This document shows positions 34,291-42,719 of a stretch of DNA of 64,000 nt, piece after piece; within the stretch, counting starts at the first letter, position 1, and every line of letters starts with the position of its first letter. The DNA is from Bacillota bacterium (GTDB taxonomy: Bacteria > Bacillota > Clostridia > Christensenellales > SZUA-584), in NCBI GenBank assembly GCA_023410595.1, contig JAEYPO010000007.1, positions 124,001 to 188,000 of the forward strand. Direction: 5' to 3'. Under the pieces are notes generated by a model. The model was not told the DNA's origin. It worked only from the letters and a program-made list of their open reading frames with translations, and ran no database searches. Both the position numbers and the translations under genes were made by a program.

Positions 34291-35016
34291 ATGAATATAA
34301 GATCATTCGTTCCCAACCGCAATGACGGTGGGAGCAGTAAATTCAAGAACAAGATAAGGCTCTTTGTAAAGAGCGGGAGAGCGCCTGTATTCCTGTTCGC
34401 GCTCGCGGGAACTTTGCTGCTGGCAGCCGTGTTTATATTCGTTGTCCAGTGGAACGAAGGTGAGACAGCCGAAAGAAAAGCCGGGCGGCTGCTCAGCGAA
34501 GCGAGCTTAGAGCCGTCGGCGTCGCCTTCAGAGCCATTCCCCAAGGGAGCGTATGTGCAGCCCGAGCAGCCCGACGCGCAGGGCGAGGAGGAGATTAAGG
34601 GGCTGCTGGAAACAGAGCTTAAGGGGTATTCCGTCATAGCGAGGCTCGACATAGATAAAATAGAACAGCACCTGCCGGTGATTTCGTCTGCGTCGGACAA
34701 GGCGCTTAAAGTCTCGGTCTGCTATTACACAGGTTCCCTGCCGGGGGAAGACGGCAACCTTGTGATAACGGGGCATAACTACAGAAACGGCGCGCATTTC
34801 GGAAACCTGGACAAGCTGGAAGAGGGAGACGTTGTTACTCTTATGGATACGCAGGGCAAAACCTATGCGTACACTGTGTACGGCATCGACCATATCAAAC
34901 CCGACAATCCGGAGGCGCTTGACAATACGGTATACGAGCGGGAGCTGACGCTGCTTACTTGTGAAGCGCGCGGCAACGGGCGGCTCGTAGTGCGGTGCTG
35001 CCTTAAGGGCGAATGA
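34291..35016 (+). CDS. sortase family cysteine transpeptidase
   Basis: 241 residues from ATG 34291. A cytoplasmic N terminus, one membrane segment (about 32-53), a Pro/Glu-rich linker, and a sortase domain with catalytic His162 (TGHNYRNG), Cys224 (LLTCEARG) and Arg231 (GRLVVR). Sortases cleave LPxTG-like signals and join proteins to the wall or into pili; the class (B or D-like) cannot be settled by eye. A TTG frame start at 34252 is possible. It is unusual between ecfT and truA, and no substrate gene is next to it. Confidence 0.85.
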   Translation: MNIRSFVPNRNDGGSSKFKNKIRLFVKSGRAPVFLFALAGTLLLAAVFIFVVQWNEGETAERKAGRLLSEASLEPSASPSEPFPKGAYVQPEQPDAQGEEEIKGLLETELKGYSVIARLDIDKIEQHLPVISSASDKALKVSVCYYTGSLPGEDGNLVITGHNYRNGAHFGNLDKLEEGDVVTLMDTQGKTYAYTVYGIDHIKPDNPEALDNTVYERELTLLTCEARGNGRLVVRCCLKGE

Positions 35017-35085
35017 CCGGGGTCATAAAGACATAAGGCTTTTTGTGAAATAGTAAAGGAGCGGGTCTCCTTGGGGGAGGCAAAT

Positions 35086-35841
35086 ATGCGGGTCAGGCTG
35101 ATAATAGAATACGAAGGAACAAACTATTCGGGCTGGCAGCGCCAGACAAACGGCATGTCCGTGCAGGAAACGCTGGAGCAGGCGTTTTATAAAGCGGCGG
35201 GCGAGAGCGTCACAATACACGGCGCGGGCAGGACGGACGCGGGCGTGCACGCGGAGGCGCAGGTGGCGCATCTTGACACTAATTGCACCATACCGGCGAA
35301 TAAGATAAGCTACGCTATGAACATGCTGCTGCCCGCCGACATACGCGTTAAGCAGTCGATGGAAGTGAGCGTGGATTTCCACGCGAGGTTTTCGGCGAGG
35401 GCAAAGACGTACAGATACACGTTTTACAACGATACGCACGCCTCGGCTATTTACCGCAACACTACGACGCACATACACGGCAGGCTCGACATACCGGCCA
35501 TGAAGGCAGCCGCCGCGTTCATACGAGGGACGCACGACTTTGCAAGCTTCTGCGCGAGCGGCAGCGAAGTTAAAGACACCGTGCGCACTATACACAGGCT
35601 CGAGATATCGTCGCAGGAGCCTTTTCTATATATAGACGTAACGGGTTCGGGATTTCTTTACAATATGGTACGTATAATCGCGGGCACGCTTATTGACGTG
35701 GGGCTTAAAAAGATATCTCCGGAGTATGTAAAAGAGATAGTGAGCGGCAAAGACAGGACGCTCGCAAGCGCGACAGCGCCCGCCAGAGGCCTTACACTAA
35801 AGGAAGTATATTATACGCCGTTCCCCAGCATCATGGCGTGA
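35086..35841 (+). CDS. truA: tRNA pseudouridine(38-40) synthase TruA
   Basis: 251 residues from ATG 35086 (MRVRLIIEYEGTNYSGWQRQ). The catalytic Asp lies in HGAGRTDAGVHA; other motifs are FHARFSAR and GSGFLYNMVRIIAGTL. It modifies positions 38-40 of the anticodon stem. GGGGGAGG five bases before this ATG supports it over a TTG 15 bases upstream, though that TTG also has a site. The 3' end overlaps the convergent FapA-like gene by 11 bases. Confidence 0.95.
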   Translation: MRVRLIIEYEGTNYSGWQRQTNGMSVQETLEQAFYKAAGESVTIHGAGRTDAGVHAEAQVAHLDTNCTIPANKISYAMNMLLPADIRVKQSMEVSVDFHARFSARAKTYRYTFYNDTHASAIYRNTTTHIHGRLDIPAMKAAAAFIRGTHDFASFCASGSEVKDTVRTIHRLEISSQEPFLYIDVTGSGFLYNMVRIIAGTLIDVGLKKISPEYVKEIVSGKDRTLASATAPARGLTLKEVYYTPFPSIMA

Positions 35842-37510
35842 CTTCGCACGAAGGGAATATGATCTCTCCGCCTCTGTTCTTGAACGTGACATAATCAAAT
35901 GTTGACTTCGTAATGAATATCGCCGAGTCGATTATTATCTTTACTCCGGGGTAGACGCACTTTGTCGCGTTTACACGGCCGCCGCTAGCGTGGGAGAGTA
36001 TTTCTTCGTATGCGGCCAGTTCGTCGACTGCGTCGTTATACTGCTGTTCAATCAGTTCCCTTGAATCGAGCACCTTCTGCCGCATCGCCAGCCGGTCGGG
36101 CGAAAGCGTTGACGAAGGCAGGCGCGCCAGGCTGTCTATCTTCATTAGCTGTGCTTTAAGCTGTGTGCGCCGCGTATCAGCGTCCACATATTTTGCCCGT
36201 ATCTCGGGAGCGACCCCGAGCTCTATCACCATCGGATCGTACGACGGCGAACCTATCATGTTCGCTGTCACTTCCCTGCCCGCCCGTATAAAGCCGCCGA
36301 TTATCTTCCCCCATTTGCCCTTCATCGTTATCGAGCCGCCCGCCAGCATGTTGCAGTGCACGATATAATCGGATACTATATTGCCTCTGGCCTCTACGGA
36401 GCAGTTTTCCATGAACTTGGCGATTATGTTGCCGCCGGCTATAAGCTTGCCGACGTCCTGGCCCTTTATGCCGTTTTTAAGTATTATATCCTTTGAGGCA
36501 ATCAGTGTCGCGCCTTCTACGTAACCGCTGACCTCTATAGAGCCCGTTGCCTGCACCGTTAGCCCGGTGATAACGTTGCCGCGTATAATGACGTCGCCCT
36601 CAAACTTTATATTTCCGACGCGCATGTCCACGTCGCCCGGTATCTTGTATATGTCGGATACTTCCACTCTTCCATTTACAAAGTCTATCCTGCCGCTCTT
36701 TGCCGCCAGCAGGCTCTGGCCGTCTTCGGACACGCGGGTGTTTCTGCCCGCGGGAAGCTTAGGTTCCAAGCCCGGCTTTGCGGGTATAACGTCACCCTTT
36801 ACCGTGCAGCCGTCCTCGCCCTGTTCGGGCGGCACTCTGACAACGACGGTCGCGTCTTCCGTCACGCTCTCAAACAGATCGAGCTGTTTGTAATCCGCGC
36901 TGCCATCCGCCCCTATAGTGGGCGTGTAGCCGTGCTCCTTTTTGAACATGAAATTAAGATATCCGTCTGCGCCCTTTTTCGCGGGTTTGCCTGAGGCTAT
37001 CAGGAAAGGCCTTAAATACGCGCTGCCTGCTATGGCACTCTGCACGGTCGCTTCATCAATACCGTATACTACGCCCCATTGCTCCTTTATCTTCTGCATT
37101 ATCTCGTCAAAGCTTAAGGGCTTTCCCGACGGGGAAGGGGGCAGCAGTGTCATATGCGCAGACATCGCGTCTTTTGAAATCACTACGACGACGTCGGAAT
37201 CGACCGTGTTCTCATCCTGTTTCTCCGCTATCTTAATAAGGCTTTCACGCCTTCGAATGTGCACGAGTACATTGCTTACGTCTATACCCGTTATATTCCT
37301 GCGGTTTAAGTCGTATGACACGATCGAAGGATTTAGCGGAGCGCCTGCACCTACCTCTTCCATAAACTGCAGGAATACGCCGTCTTCCTGATACAGCAAC
37401 TTATAGGAAGCGTCATGTGTGATATACTGCACCGTATCGAACGATCCTAGCTGAGCCGCCAAAGAAGGCTTCTTGTCGGGCTCGAACATTATATCCTTGT
37501 TTTCTTCCAT
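35831..37510 (-). CDS. FapA-like (DUF342) polymer-forming protein
   Basis: 559 residues. The N-terminal domain (to about 230) is followed by the FapA region with repeated right-handed beta-helix turns (GDVDMRVGNIKFEGDVIIRGNV-type, then VEVSGYVEGATLIASKDI) and a C-terminal coiled coil (about 425-500). FapA homologues were linked to flagellar assembly and to cell-surface or spore-related polymers; no flagellar genes are nearby, so the role is open. GGAGG lies eight bases before the ATG. The stop overlaps truA tail-to-tail. Confidence 0.82.
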   Translation of the reverse strand: MEENKDIMFEPDKKPSLAAQLGSFDTVQYITHDASYKLLYQEDGVFLQFMEEVGAGAPLNPSIVSYDLNRRNITGIDVSNVLVHIRRRESLIKIAEKQDENTVDSDVVVVISKDAMSAHMTLLPPSPSGKPLSFDEIMQKIKEQWGVVYGIDEATVQSAIAGSAYLRPFLIASGKPAKKGADGYLNFMFKKEHGYTPTIGADGSADYKQLDLFESVTEDATVVVRVPPEQGEDGCTVKGDVIPAKPGLEPKLPAGRNTRVSEDGQSLLAAKSGRIDFVNGRVEVSDIYKIPGDVDMRVGNIKFEGDVIIRGNVITGLTVQATGSIEVSGYVEGATLIASKDIILKNGIKGQDVGKLIAGGNIIAKFMENCSVEARGNIVSDYIVHCNMLAGGSITMKGKWGKIIGGFIRAGREVTANMIGSPSYDPMVIELGVAPEIRAKYVDADTRRTQLKAQLMKIDSLARLPSSTLSPDRLAMRQKVLDSRELIEQQYNDAVDELAAYEEILSHASGGRVNATKCVYPGVKIIIDSAIFITKSTFDYVTFKNRGGEIIFPSCEVTP

Positions 37511-37613
37511 ACAGCGCGCCTCCTATAGTTATGCTACACTTAATATATCGGCTTTTCTTAACGTAAAATGAATAGATAAATTGAACATAAACGCTGATTT
37601 TTAAATATTTTCG

Positions 37614-37643
37614 TTGACATTTAAAGCTTCTGTACCGTATACT
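37614..37643 (+). promoter_or_regulatory. promoter of trpB2 with overlapping palindromes
   Basis: TTGACA, 18 bases, TATACT. The -10 box lies inside the near-palindrome GTACCGTATACTGTAC (37632-37647), and another GTACA half-site follows at about 37671. This looks like an operator; the regulator is unknown. Confidence 0.6.
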
Positions 37644-37759
37644 GTACAAAAGTTCCATTTTGGAGTACATTTTATGGGCGAAGAGCCCGCAAGACGAGAT
37701 GAGATGAGACATGTGTTATTCCGCGTGGAGCTAATAACAAGATTAGAGGAGAAGAGATC

Positions 37760-39127
37760 ATGAGTAAAACTATCCCCAACAGAGTATTTTTAACTGAGGA
37801 CGAATTGCCAAGGCAGTATTATAATATTGCCGCGGACATGCCCACCAAGCCGGCGCCGTATTTGCATCCGGCGACATTAAAGCCTATCGGCCCTGCCGAT
37901 CTTGAAGTGCTGTTCCCAAAGGCGCTTATAGAGCAGGAAGTATCGACAGAGAGGTATATCGACATACCAAAAGAGGTGCGCGACATATACGCGACGTTCA
38001 GGCCGTCGCCATTAATTCGCGCGTACAGGCTCGAAAAGTTCCTGGGCACCCCGGCAAAGATATACTACAAGTATGAGGGCACGAACCCTTCGGGCAGCCA
38101 TAAGCTGAATACGGCGGTGGCGCAGGCCTTTTACAACAAAGCGGAGGGCATAAAGCGAATATCTACAGAAACAGGCGCGGGGCAGTGGGGCACGGCGCTT
38201 TCGATAGCGTGCTCGATGTTCGATATTGAGTGCATCGTCTATATGGTGCGCGTATCGTACGACCAAAAGCCGTACCGCAAAATACTAATACAGACATACG
38301 GCGCGGATGTAGTACCGAGCCCGTCCACAAAAACGAACGCGGGGCGCGCGATACTCGCAAAAGATCCGAATTCACTCGGCAGTCTCGGCATAGCGATATC
38401 CGAGGCGGTGGAAGACGCTGCCATGAGGGACGATACGCATTACGCATTGGGCAGCGTACTGAATCACGTAATACTGCACCAGTCGATAATAGGCCAGGAA
38501 GCGAAGAAACAGTTTGAAAAGATAGACGAATATCCGGATATAATAATAGGCTGCAACGGCGGCGGTTCTAACTTCTCGGGATGCGCGTTCCCCTTCGTGC
38601 ACGACGTGCTTAAAAACGGCGAAAAAATTGAGTTTATAGCGGTAGAGCCCGCCGCATGCCCGAAGCTGACGAAAGGCGAGTTCCGGTATGACTACGGCGA
38701 TACGGCGAAGATGGCGCCTGTTGCTATGATGTACACGCTTGGCCATGACTTCGTGCCCGCGGGCATACACGCAGGGGGCCTTAGGTATCACGGAGACTCA
38801 GCGCTGCTCTCGCAGCTATACCATGACGGAATAGTAAAAGCGCAGGCCGTGCAGCAGACAAAAGTATTCAAGGCGGCTGTAGACTTTACGAGGGTAGAGG
38901 GCATACTGCCCGCGCCCGAGTCGGCTCACGCTATACTCGCTGCTATGGAGAAGGCGCTCGAGTGCAAAGAGACAGGAGAAGCGAAGACTATATTCTTCAA
39001 CCTCTCGGGCCACGGCGATTTTGACCTCGCGGCGTACGATGCTTACCATTCCGGTCTGCTTGAAGACTTTGAGTATACCGACAATATGCACGACGAGGGC
39101 ATGGCTACCGTACCGAACGTAGGATAA
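37760..39127 (+). CDS. trpB2: TrpB-like PLP enzyme (TrpB2)
   Basis: 455 residues, the length of the TrpB2 group rather than TrpB1 (about 400). The PLP lysine is in GSHKLNTAVAQ, the phosphate-binding loop is GCNGGGSNFSG, and the start LTEDELPRQYYN is typical of TrpB2. These enzymes condense indole with serine and usually work without TrpA; none is nearby. The gene has its own promoter and terminator, so it is a single unit. A salvage role for indole is plausible but inferred. Confidence 0.92.
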   Translation: MSKTIPNRVFLTEDELPRQYYNIAADMPTKPAPYLHPATLKPIGPADLEVLFPKALIEQEVSTERYIDIPKEVRDIYATFRPSPLIRAYRLEKFLGTPAKIYYKYEGTNPSGSHKLNTAVAQAFYNKAEGIKRISTETGAGQWGTALSIACSMFDIECIVYMVRVSYDQKPYRKILIQTYGADVVPSPSTKTNAGRAILAKDPNSLGSLGIAISEAVEDAAMRDDTHYALGSVLNHVILHQSIIGQEAKKQFEKIDEYPDIIIGCNGGGSNFSGCAFPFVHDVLKNGEKIEFIAVEPAACPKLTKGEFRYDYGDTAKMAPVAMMYTLGHDFVPAGIHAGGLRYHGDSALLSQLYHDGIVKAQAVQQTKVFKAAVDFTRVEGILPAPESAHAILAAMEKALECKETGEAKTIFFNLSGHGDFDLAAYDAYHSGLLEDFEYTDNMHDEGMATVPNVG

Positions 39128-39167
39128 AAGAGAGACATTGTTTATACAAGATGTTTGTTATCAATCT

Positions 39168-39194
39168 AAGGCGGCTGACAAAGCCGCCTTTTCT
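39168..39194 (+). terminator. terminator of trpB2
   Basis: AAGGCGGC and GCCGCCTT form a perfect 8-bp stem with a TGACAAA loop, followed by TTTTC. It lies between convergent genes and can also act on the minus strand. Confidence 0.8.
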
Positions 39195-39195
39195 A

Positions 39196-39516
39196 TCAAT
39201 CGACGATCACGCTTTCCAGATAGATCCTTCCCTTAAAGCCGCCGTTTTTCGCGTGCTTTTCAAGGCGGAGCTCCTCGAGGCCGTCTTTGCTTAAGCCGCT
39301 TATATCCGACAATGCGTAAACAACCTCGAGTATATCGGCAAGTTCCTCCGTTTCGCCGCTTGAAAGATACTCGTTTACTTCTTCTAAAAGCTTTGAGCGC
39401 AGCTCGCCGACAAAATCCTGTTCGGATAAAACTCTTGTTACGCTCCGCTTGCCCTGTGCTTCTATAATATACGGTATGTTGTCCCGTATAAGTTTGTTGT
39501 ATGTTTTAACGCCCAT
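39196..39516 (-). CDS. MazG-superfamily NTP pyrophosphohydrolase
   Basis: 106 residues starting MGVKTYNKLIRDNIP, typical of the phosphoribosyl-ATP pyrophosphohydrolase-like group. The metal-binding helices show KLLEEVNEYL and TEELADILEVVYAL (ExxE and ExxD). A house-cleaning nucleotide pyrophosphatase is likely; HisE itself is unlikely because no his genes are nearby. GGGGG is about 12 bases before the ATG, a rather long spacing. It is a single gene sharing the trpB2 terminator. Confidence 0.8.
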   Translation of the reverse strand: MGVKTYNKLIRDNIPYIIEAQGKRSVTRVLSEQDFVGELRSKLLEEVNEYLSSGETEELADILEVVYALSDISGLSKDGLEELRLEKHAKNGGFKGRIYLESVIVD

Positions 39517-39656
39517 ATTGCGACGTACCCCCGTGTCTTAAGATAAATATACTATTCACCGCTTAGCGCTAATTCCCTGCCAAGCCAGGCGTTTTTCTGT
39601 AGCCAAAGGAGCTTTGGTATGTTATAAATAGTTGACATGTATAAAGGAGAACGTTT

Positions 39657-39986
39657 ATGCAAGGATATGCAAAAGAAGCTTCAAACGAGGGGTACATAAG
39701 CGCGCTCCCCGGCATAGAGCGCAAGACTCTCGTTCATGGCGGCGCCACGCTTTTGACTGAGTTCAGGCTAAAGGGCGGGTGCACGCTGCCAAGCCACAAT
39801 CACCCGCAGGAACAGACGGGGTATCTTGTATCGGGGCATATAAAGCTGAAGATCGGCGGCGTGGAATACGATGTAAAAGAAGGCGGCGCGTGGGTAATAC
39901 CCGCAGGGGCGGAGCATGGCGCGAGCATAATAGAAGATTCCATAGCTATAGAGGTGTTTTCTCCGGTTAGGGAAGATTATCTTTAA
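39657..39986 (+). CDS. small single-domain cupin protein
   Basis: 109 residues, one cupin domain. The metal-binding motif LPSHNHPQEQTGYLVSG (HxHx..E) is complete, and the second motif AWVIPAGAEHG supplies another histidine. Small cupins may bind a sugar, an amino acid or an oxyanion, or act as isomerases; nothing in the context decides. AAAGGAGAACG lies just before the ATG. The gene is convergent with the diguanylate cyclase, with seven bases between. Confidence 0.8.
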   Translation: MQGYAKEASNEGYISALPGIERKTLVHGGATLLTEFRLKGGCTLPSHNHPQEQTGYLVSGHIKLKIGGVEYDVKEGGAWVIPAGAEHGASIIEDSIAIEVFSPVREDYL

Positions 39987-39992
39987 AATCTA

Positions 39993-40973
39993 TCAGGAGA
40001 GATTGTAGAAGCGGTATGCGTTTTTGCCGCTGCGCTTTATCTTGTACATGGCCTTGTCCGCAAGGTCTATAAGCGCGTCTATTGAACAGGCGTCATCGGG
40101 ATATACGGCGATGCCTATGCTGGCCGATACGCAAAGCCTGTCGTTGCCTATAAAAAAAGGCTTCCTGATGAGATCCATTATCTTATCCGTAAGACGGGAA
40201 ATATCATCGGGGGTTTTTATATCCGAAAGCACTATTAAAAATTCATCGCCGCCCATCCGGGAGATGACGTCACAGCGCCTGCTCCTGCCGTGCCGCGTAT
40301 TGCTGCTCAGCCTGCCCGCGACATGCTCGAGCAGTGCGTCGCCCACAATGTGGCCGTAGGTGTCGTTTATCTTTTTAAAGCTGTCGATATCTATAAACAG
40401 CAGCGCGAGCTTTCCGTTGTATTCGCTGACCCTGTTTATGATCTTCTGTACTTCGGCTTTCATTGCGCTGCGGTTAAGTAAACCTGTTAAGTGGTCGTAT
40501 TTGGCTATTTCCCTTGCGGCGCGTTCGGCCGCCTTTACGGATTTGTAGCCTTCGCTCAGCTTGTTGTTGAGGTCGCGGAGCTTGCGCTCATTCGTCGTAT
40601 GCTCCGTTATGTCCGCGATATGCAAAAACGCGAACTCCACCCTGTCGTCGTTCCATATGGGCTCGACCACAAGGTTTTGGCGTACGATATCGGCGTCTTT
40701 TGAATTGCTTTTGGGCAGCACGAAATACTTGTGCAGCGCGCTTGAACAGAAACGGCTCTGGCCCGCTACAAAAACATTTTTCAATATATCCTGATATCTG
40801 TTCTCGGCAAACTTGGGACAAAGACTGCAAACATCTATGCCTACCGCGTCGTGCGCGGTTATTTCGCTAAGCCGCTCCATTTCCTTGTTCCAGTATATTA
40901 CGCGCTGGGAAGAGTCCACGACGATTATCCCTGCGCTGATGTTGTCAAGAACCTGCTGTCTCCAGTCGATCAT
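39993..40973 (-). CDS. PAS-GGDEF diguanylate cyclase
   Basis: 326 residues: an N-terminal PAS domain (about 5-125, DNISAGIIVVDSSQRVIYWN) with a CSLCP cysteine pair, a coiled linker (130-155), and a GGDEF domain from DHLTGLLNR. The active-site GGDEF is at 241-245 and an inhibitory RxxD site (RRCD, 232-235) sits five residues before it, so c-di-GMP synthesis with product inhibition is expected. No membrane segment. The ATG overlaps the CheC stop (ATGA), giving coupled translation as the last gene of a three-gene operon. Confidence 0.9.
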   Translation of the reverse strand: MIDWRQQVLDNISAGIIVVDSSQRVIYWNKEMERLSEITAHDAVGIDVCSLCPKFAENRYQDILKNVFVAGQSRFCSSALHKYFVLPKSNSKDADIVRQNLVVEPIWNDDRVEFAFLHIADITEHTTNERKLRDLNNKLSEGYKSVKAAERAAREIAKYDHLTGLLNRSAMKAEVQKIINRVSEYNGKLALLFIDIDSFKKINDTYGHIVGDALLEHVAGRLSSNTRHGRSRRCDVISRMGGDEFLIVLSDIKTPDDISRLTDKIMDLIRKPFFIGNDRLCVSASIGIAVYPDDACSIDALIDLADKAMYKIKRSGKNAYRFYNLS

Positions 40974-41587
40974 ACGACTTCCTTTAGCATAACGTTTATT
41001 TTATCCAGAAGCATGTCAAACGACGACGCCGAAAGCGCGATAAATATGACCCCCCTTATCTGGCTTTTCGTCAGCAGGAATGAGGTGTACAGCATTAATA
41101 CATGTGAATTTTCGGGTATGAATTTGTGATTGTCGAGTCCGTCTGTAGAATAGCTCAGCTCGAAAGACGTATATTCCAGCTTCGTATCGAGAAGGTTGCC
41201 GAACTCGCCGACTATGGAGTTCAGTATTATGTTGGATATTTCTCTTATTACGTCGGCGTCGAGGCTGGTAAGCCCTGCGTCCGCGCTTGTTTGTTCGCCA
41301 AGGCATGCTTTGACGAGCACGGTCGCCTTGTCCTCCGGAAAGACGATAAGCGCGTTGCCCTGGAACTCCCTGCCGAACGCCACCGACGTTATTACAAAAT
41401 TACCGGCGTCAAACAGGCCGACCTTTTTAAGCGCGGATGAGTTTAGCTCCATACCGCTTTTCAAATTCACTTCGGGAACGGAAAGTATTATCTTCTGTCC
41501 TACCATTTCAGAAAGCAGGCAGGAAGACATCCCCAGTTGTACATTAAGTATCTCGGTGAGAGCGTCTTTTTGAAGAGGAGTAAGCAT
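40970..41587 (-). CDS. CheC-family response-regulator phosphatase
   Basis: 205 residues with two CheC active sites: Glu12-Asn15 followed by Pro38 (exact E-x2-N-x22-P spacing), and Glu116-Asn119 whose matching proline position is Phe142. CheC/CheX enzymes dephosphorylate CheY-type regulators. The gene begins right after the stop of the response-regulator gene (TAGATG) and overlaps the diguanylate cyclase start by four bases. No CheA, CheW or MCP is in the window, so the target is most likely the adjacent regulator. Confidence 0.88.
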   Translation of the reverse strand: MLTPLQKDALTEILNVQLGMSSCLLSEMVGQKIILSVPEVNLKSGMELNSSALKKVGLFDAGNFVITSVAFGREFQGNALIVFPEDKATVLVKACLGEQTSADAGLTSLDADVIREISNIILNSIVGEFGNLLDTKLEYTSFELSYSTDGLDNHKFIPENSHVLMLYTSFLLTKSQIRGVIFIALSASSFDMLLDKINVMLKEVV

Positions 41588-41950
41588 CTATTTACCTCCC
41601 AAAAGCGCGATCAGAAATCTGCCGTTGTCCGCAGTCAGCGGCTTATTTATGAAATAAAGCGCCCCAAGACGCGCTATCTCTTCCTTTACCGCATACTGTA
41701 TATCGGAGGACAGCACAATTATCTTGCTCATGCGATCCTCCTGACGGATGCGCTCTATCATCACTTTCCCGCCTATACCCGGCATCAGTAAATCTGTAAT
41801 AACGTAATCGGGTCTTGAATCTATATATATCTCGTAACCCTGCTCACCGCTGCTTGCGAACATAAGCTCTGCCTTAGGGAAGGCGTCAAGTATCATTTTC
41901 TTCGTAAAATGCTGTGCGAAAGAAGAATCGTCTACAATTAAAACTCGCAT
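41588..41950 (-). CDS. CheY-like single-domain response regulator
   Basis: 120 residues, receiver domain only. Acidic pocket Asp7-Asp8, phosphoacceptor Asp53 (ITDLLMPG), Ser81/82 and Lys103 (NKP) are all present, so it should be phosphorylated. It lacks an output domain, as in CheY. First gene of an operon with CheC and a diguanylate cyclase; no kinase gene is adjacent. GGTGATGG is the only ribosome-site candidate. A likely reading is phospho-signal control of cyclase activity or of a partner, which is inference. Confidence 0.9.
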   Translation of the reverse strand: MRVLIVDDSSFAQHFTKKMILDAFPKAELMFASSGEQGYEIYIDSRPDYVITDLLMPGIGGKVMIERIRQEDRMSKIIVLSSDIQYAVKEEIARLGALYFINKPLTADNGRFLIALLGGK

Positions 41951-42157
41951 ACCATCACCACTATAGAGATTGTTAACATGGAAGCTTACTTAAATGCGAT
42001 AATGAAAAAGTCGATAAATTATGTATATGTTTTATAAACACATTGAGTAAAGATGAAACCGGTAATTTAACCAAAAAGCATTGTTTTTTGTCTGTTTTGG
42101 CATGAAACTATAAATATGCTATGTATACGTATAAAATGTGCTATAACAAAGACATTA
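41951..42157. other. AT-rich gap upstream of the response-regulator operon
   Basis: No coding signal. It presumably contains the minus-strand promoter of the operon, but no box pair is clear enough to call. Confidence 0.4.
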
Positions 42158-42252
42158 AAGACCCGGCCAAGGCGGTTGAGCAAACGCTTTGCCGTTAATA
42201 CGGGCGTCCCATAGCCGCTTTAGCGACGGCCCAAGCCGTGAGGCTTGATGGG
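42158..42252. ncRNA. candidate structured RNA, unassigned
   Basis: A GC-rich 95-base island in an AT-rich gap. It contains CGG-AGC/GCT-CCG helices (about 42174-42197), an outer CCCAT/ATGGG pair (42208-42243), and a perfect AAGCC-GTGA-GGCTT hairpin with a tetraloop (42230-42243 region). On the plus strand TTTTTT follows at 42266. On the minus strand it would lie in the 5' leader of the response-regulator operon. It does not match the c-di-GMP, cobalamin, TPP, SAM or ZTP riboswitch cores I know. Confidence 0.35.
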
Positions 42253-42303
42253 GTGTAAATATAATTTTTTAATTAAACTTTACGTACCACAATCTCAAAT
42301 CAA

Positions 42304-42339
42304 AAATAAATAGCCATACTTACGTATGACCATTTATTT
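42304..42339 (-). terminator. strong terminator of tRNA-Leu
   Basis: A 16-bp stem (with two G-T pairs) around a four-base loop begins two bases after the encoded CCA, and on the minus strand runs into TTTATTTTTG. Confidence 0.85.
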
Positions 42340-42340
42340 A

Positions 42341-42424
42341 TGGTGCGGTCGATGGGACTTGAACCCATACGGTATAACCATACGCCCCTCAAACGTACGC
42401 GTCTGCCAGTTCCGCCACGACCGC
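42341..42424 (-). tRNA. tRNA-Leu(GAG)
   Basis: 84 bases including an encoded CCA. Acceptor stem GCGGTCG/CGACCGC, D-arm GCG...CGC with GG in the loop, anticodon stem TACGT/GCGTA with loop TTGAGGG (anticodon GAG), a class II variable arm, and the T-arm GGGTTCAAGTCCC. It reads CUC and CUU leucine codons. Confidence 0.95.
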
Positions 42425-42545
42425 ATATATGATTTTTGCGTGACGCAAATGTAATTATAACATTGTATCGTTAAAAGTCAAGAATGCAAATAATAGATAT
42501 AATAAAAATACAAAAACCCGAAAATCAATAGTCGAGGGAGCGTTT

Positions 42546-42662
42546 ATAACCGGCACGGACTTTACGCCGGTGTTTTTTGTCGCGGCCGCCTGCGCTGCAG
42601 TGATGGCTGCTATGTTTTTCCTTAAAGGCAGGAAGGAGCGCGGCGCTCAACAAAACACTTGA
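42546..42662 (+). pseudogene. remnant resembling a sortase sorting signal
   Basis: A 38-codon open stretch reads ITGTDFTPVFFVAA, then a hydrophobic segment, then FLKGRKERGAQ and a stop. The order TG-hydrophobic-basic tail resembles the C-terminal end of an LPxTG-type surface protein. No start codon is present; GAGGGAG stands before an ATA codon. It is either the relic of a lost surface-protein gene or chance. The window does encode a sortase at 34291-35016. Confidence 0.3.
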
Positions 42663-42719
42663 AATCACAGTGGCGATACATTATAATAACACTCGCAGTG
42701 TCTCAAAAAGCGCTTATAT

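Noticed and set aside
42158..42252. c-di-GMP-I (GEMM) riboswitch upstream of the diguanylate cyclase operon
   Set aside because: The minus strand has GGGACGC and CAAAGC, reminiscent of the GEMM core, but they are interrupted by a 12-base hairpin insert and the GGGCAAACC partner is missing.
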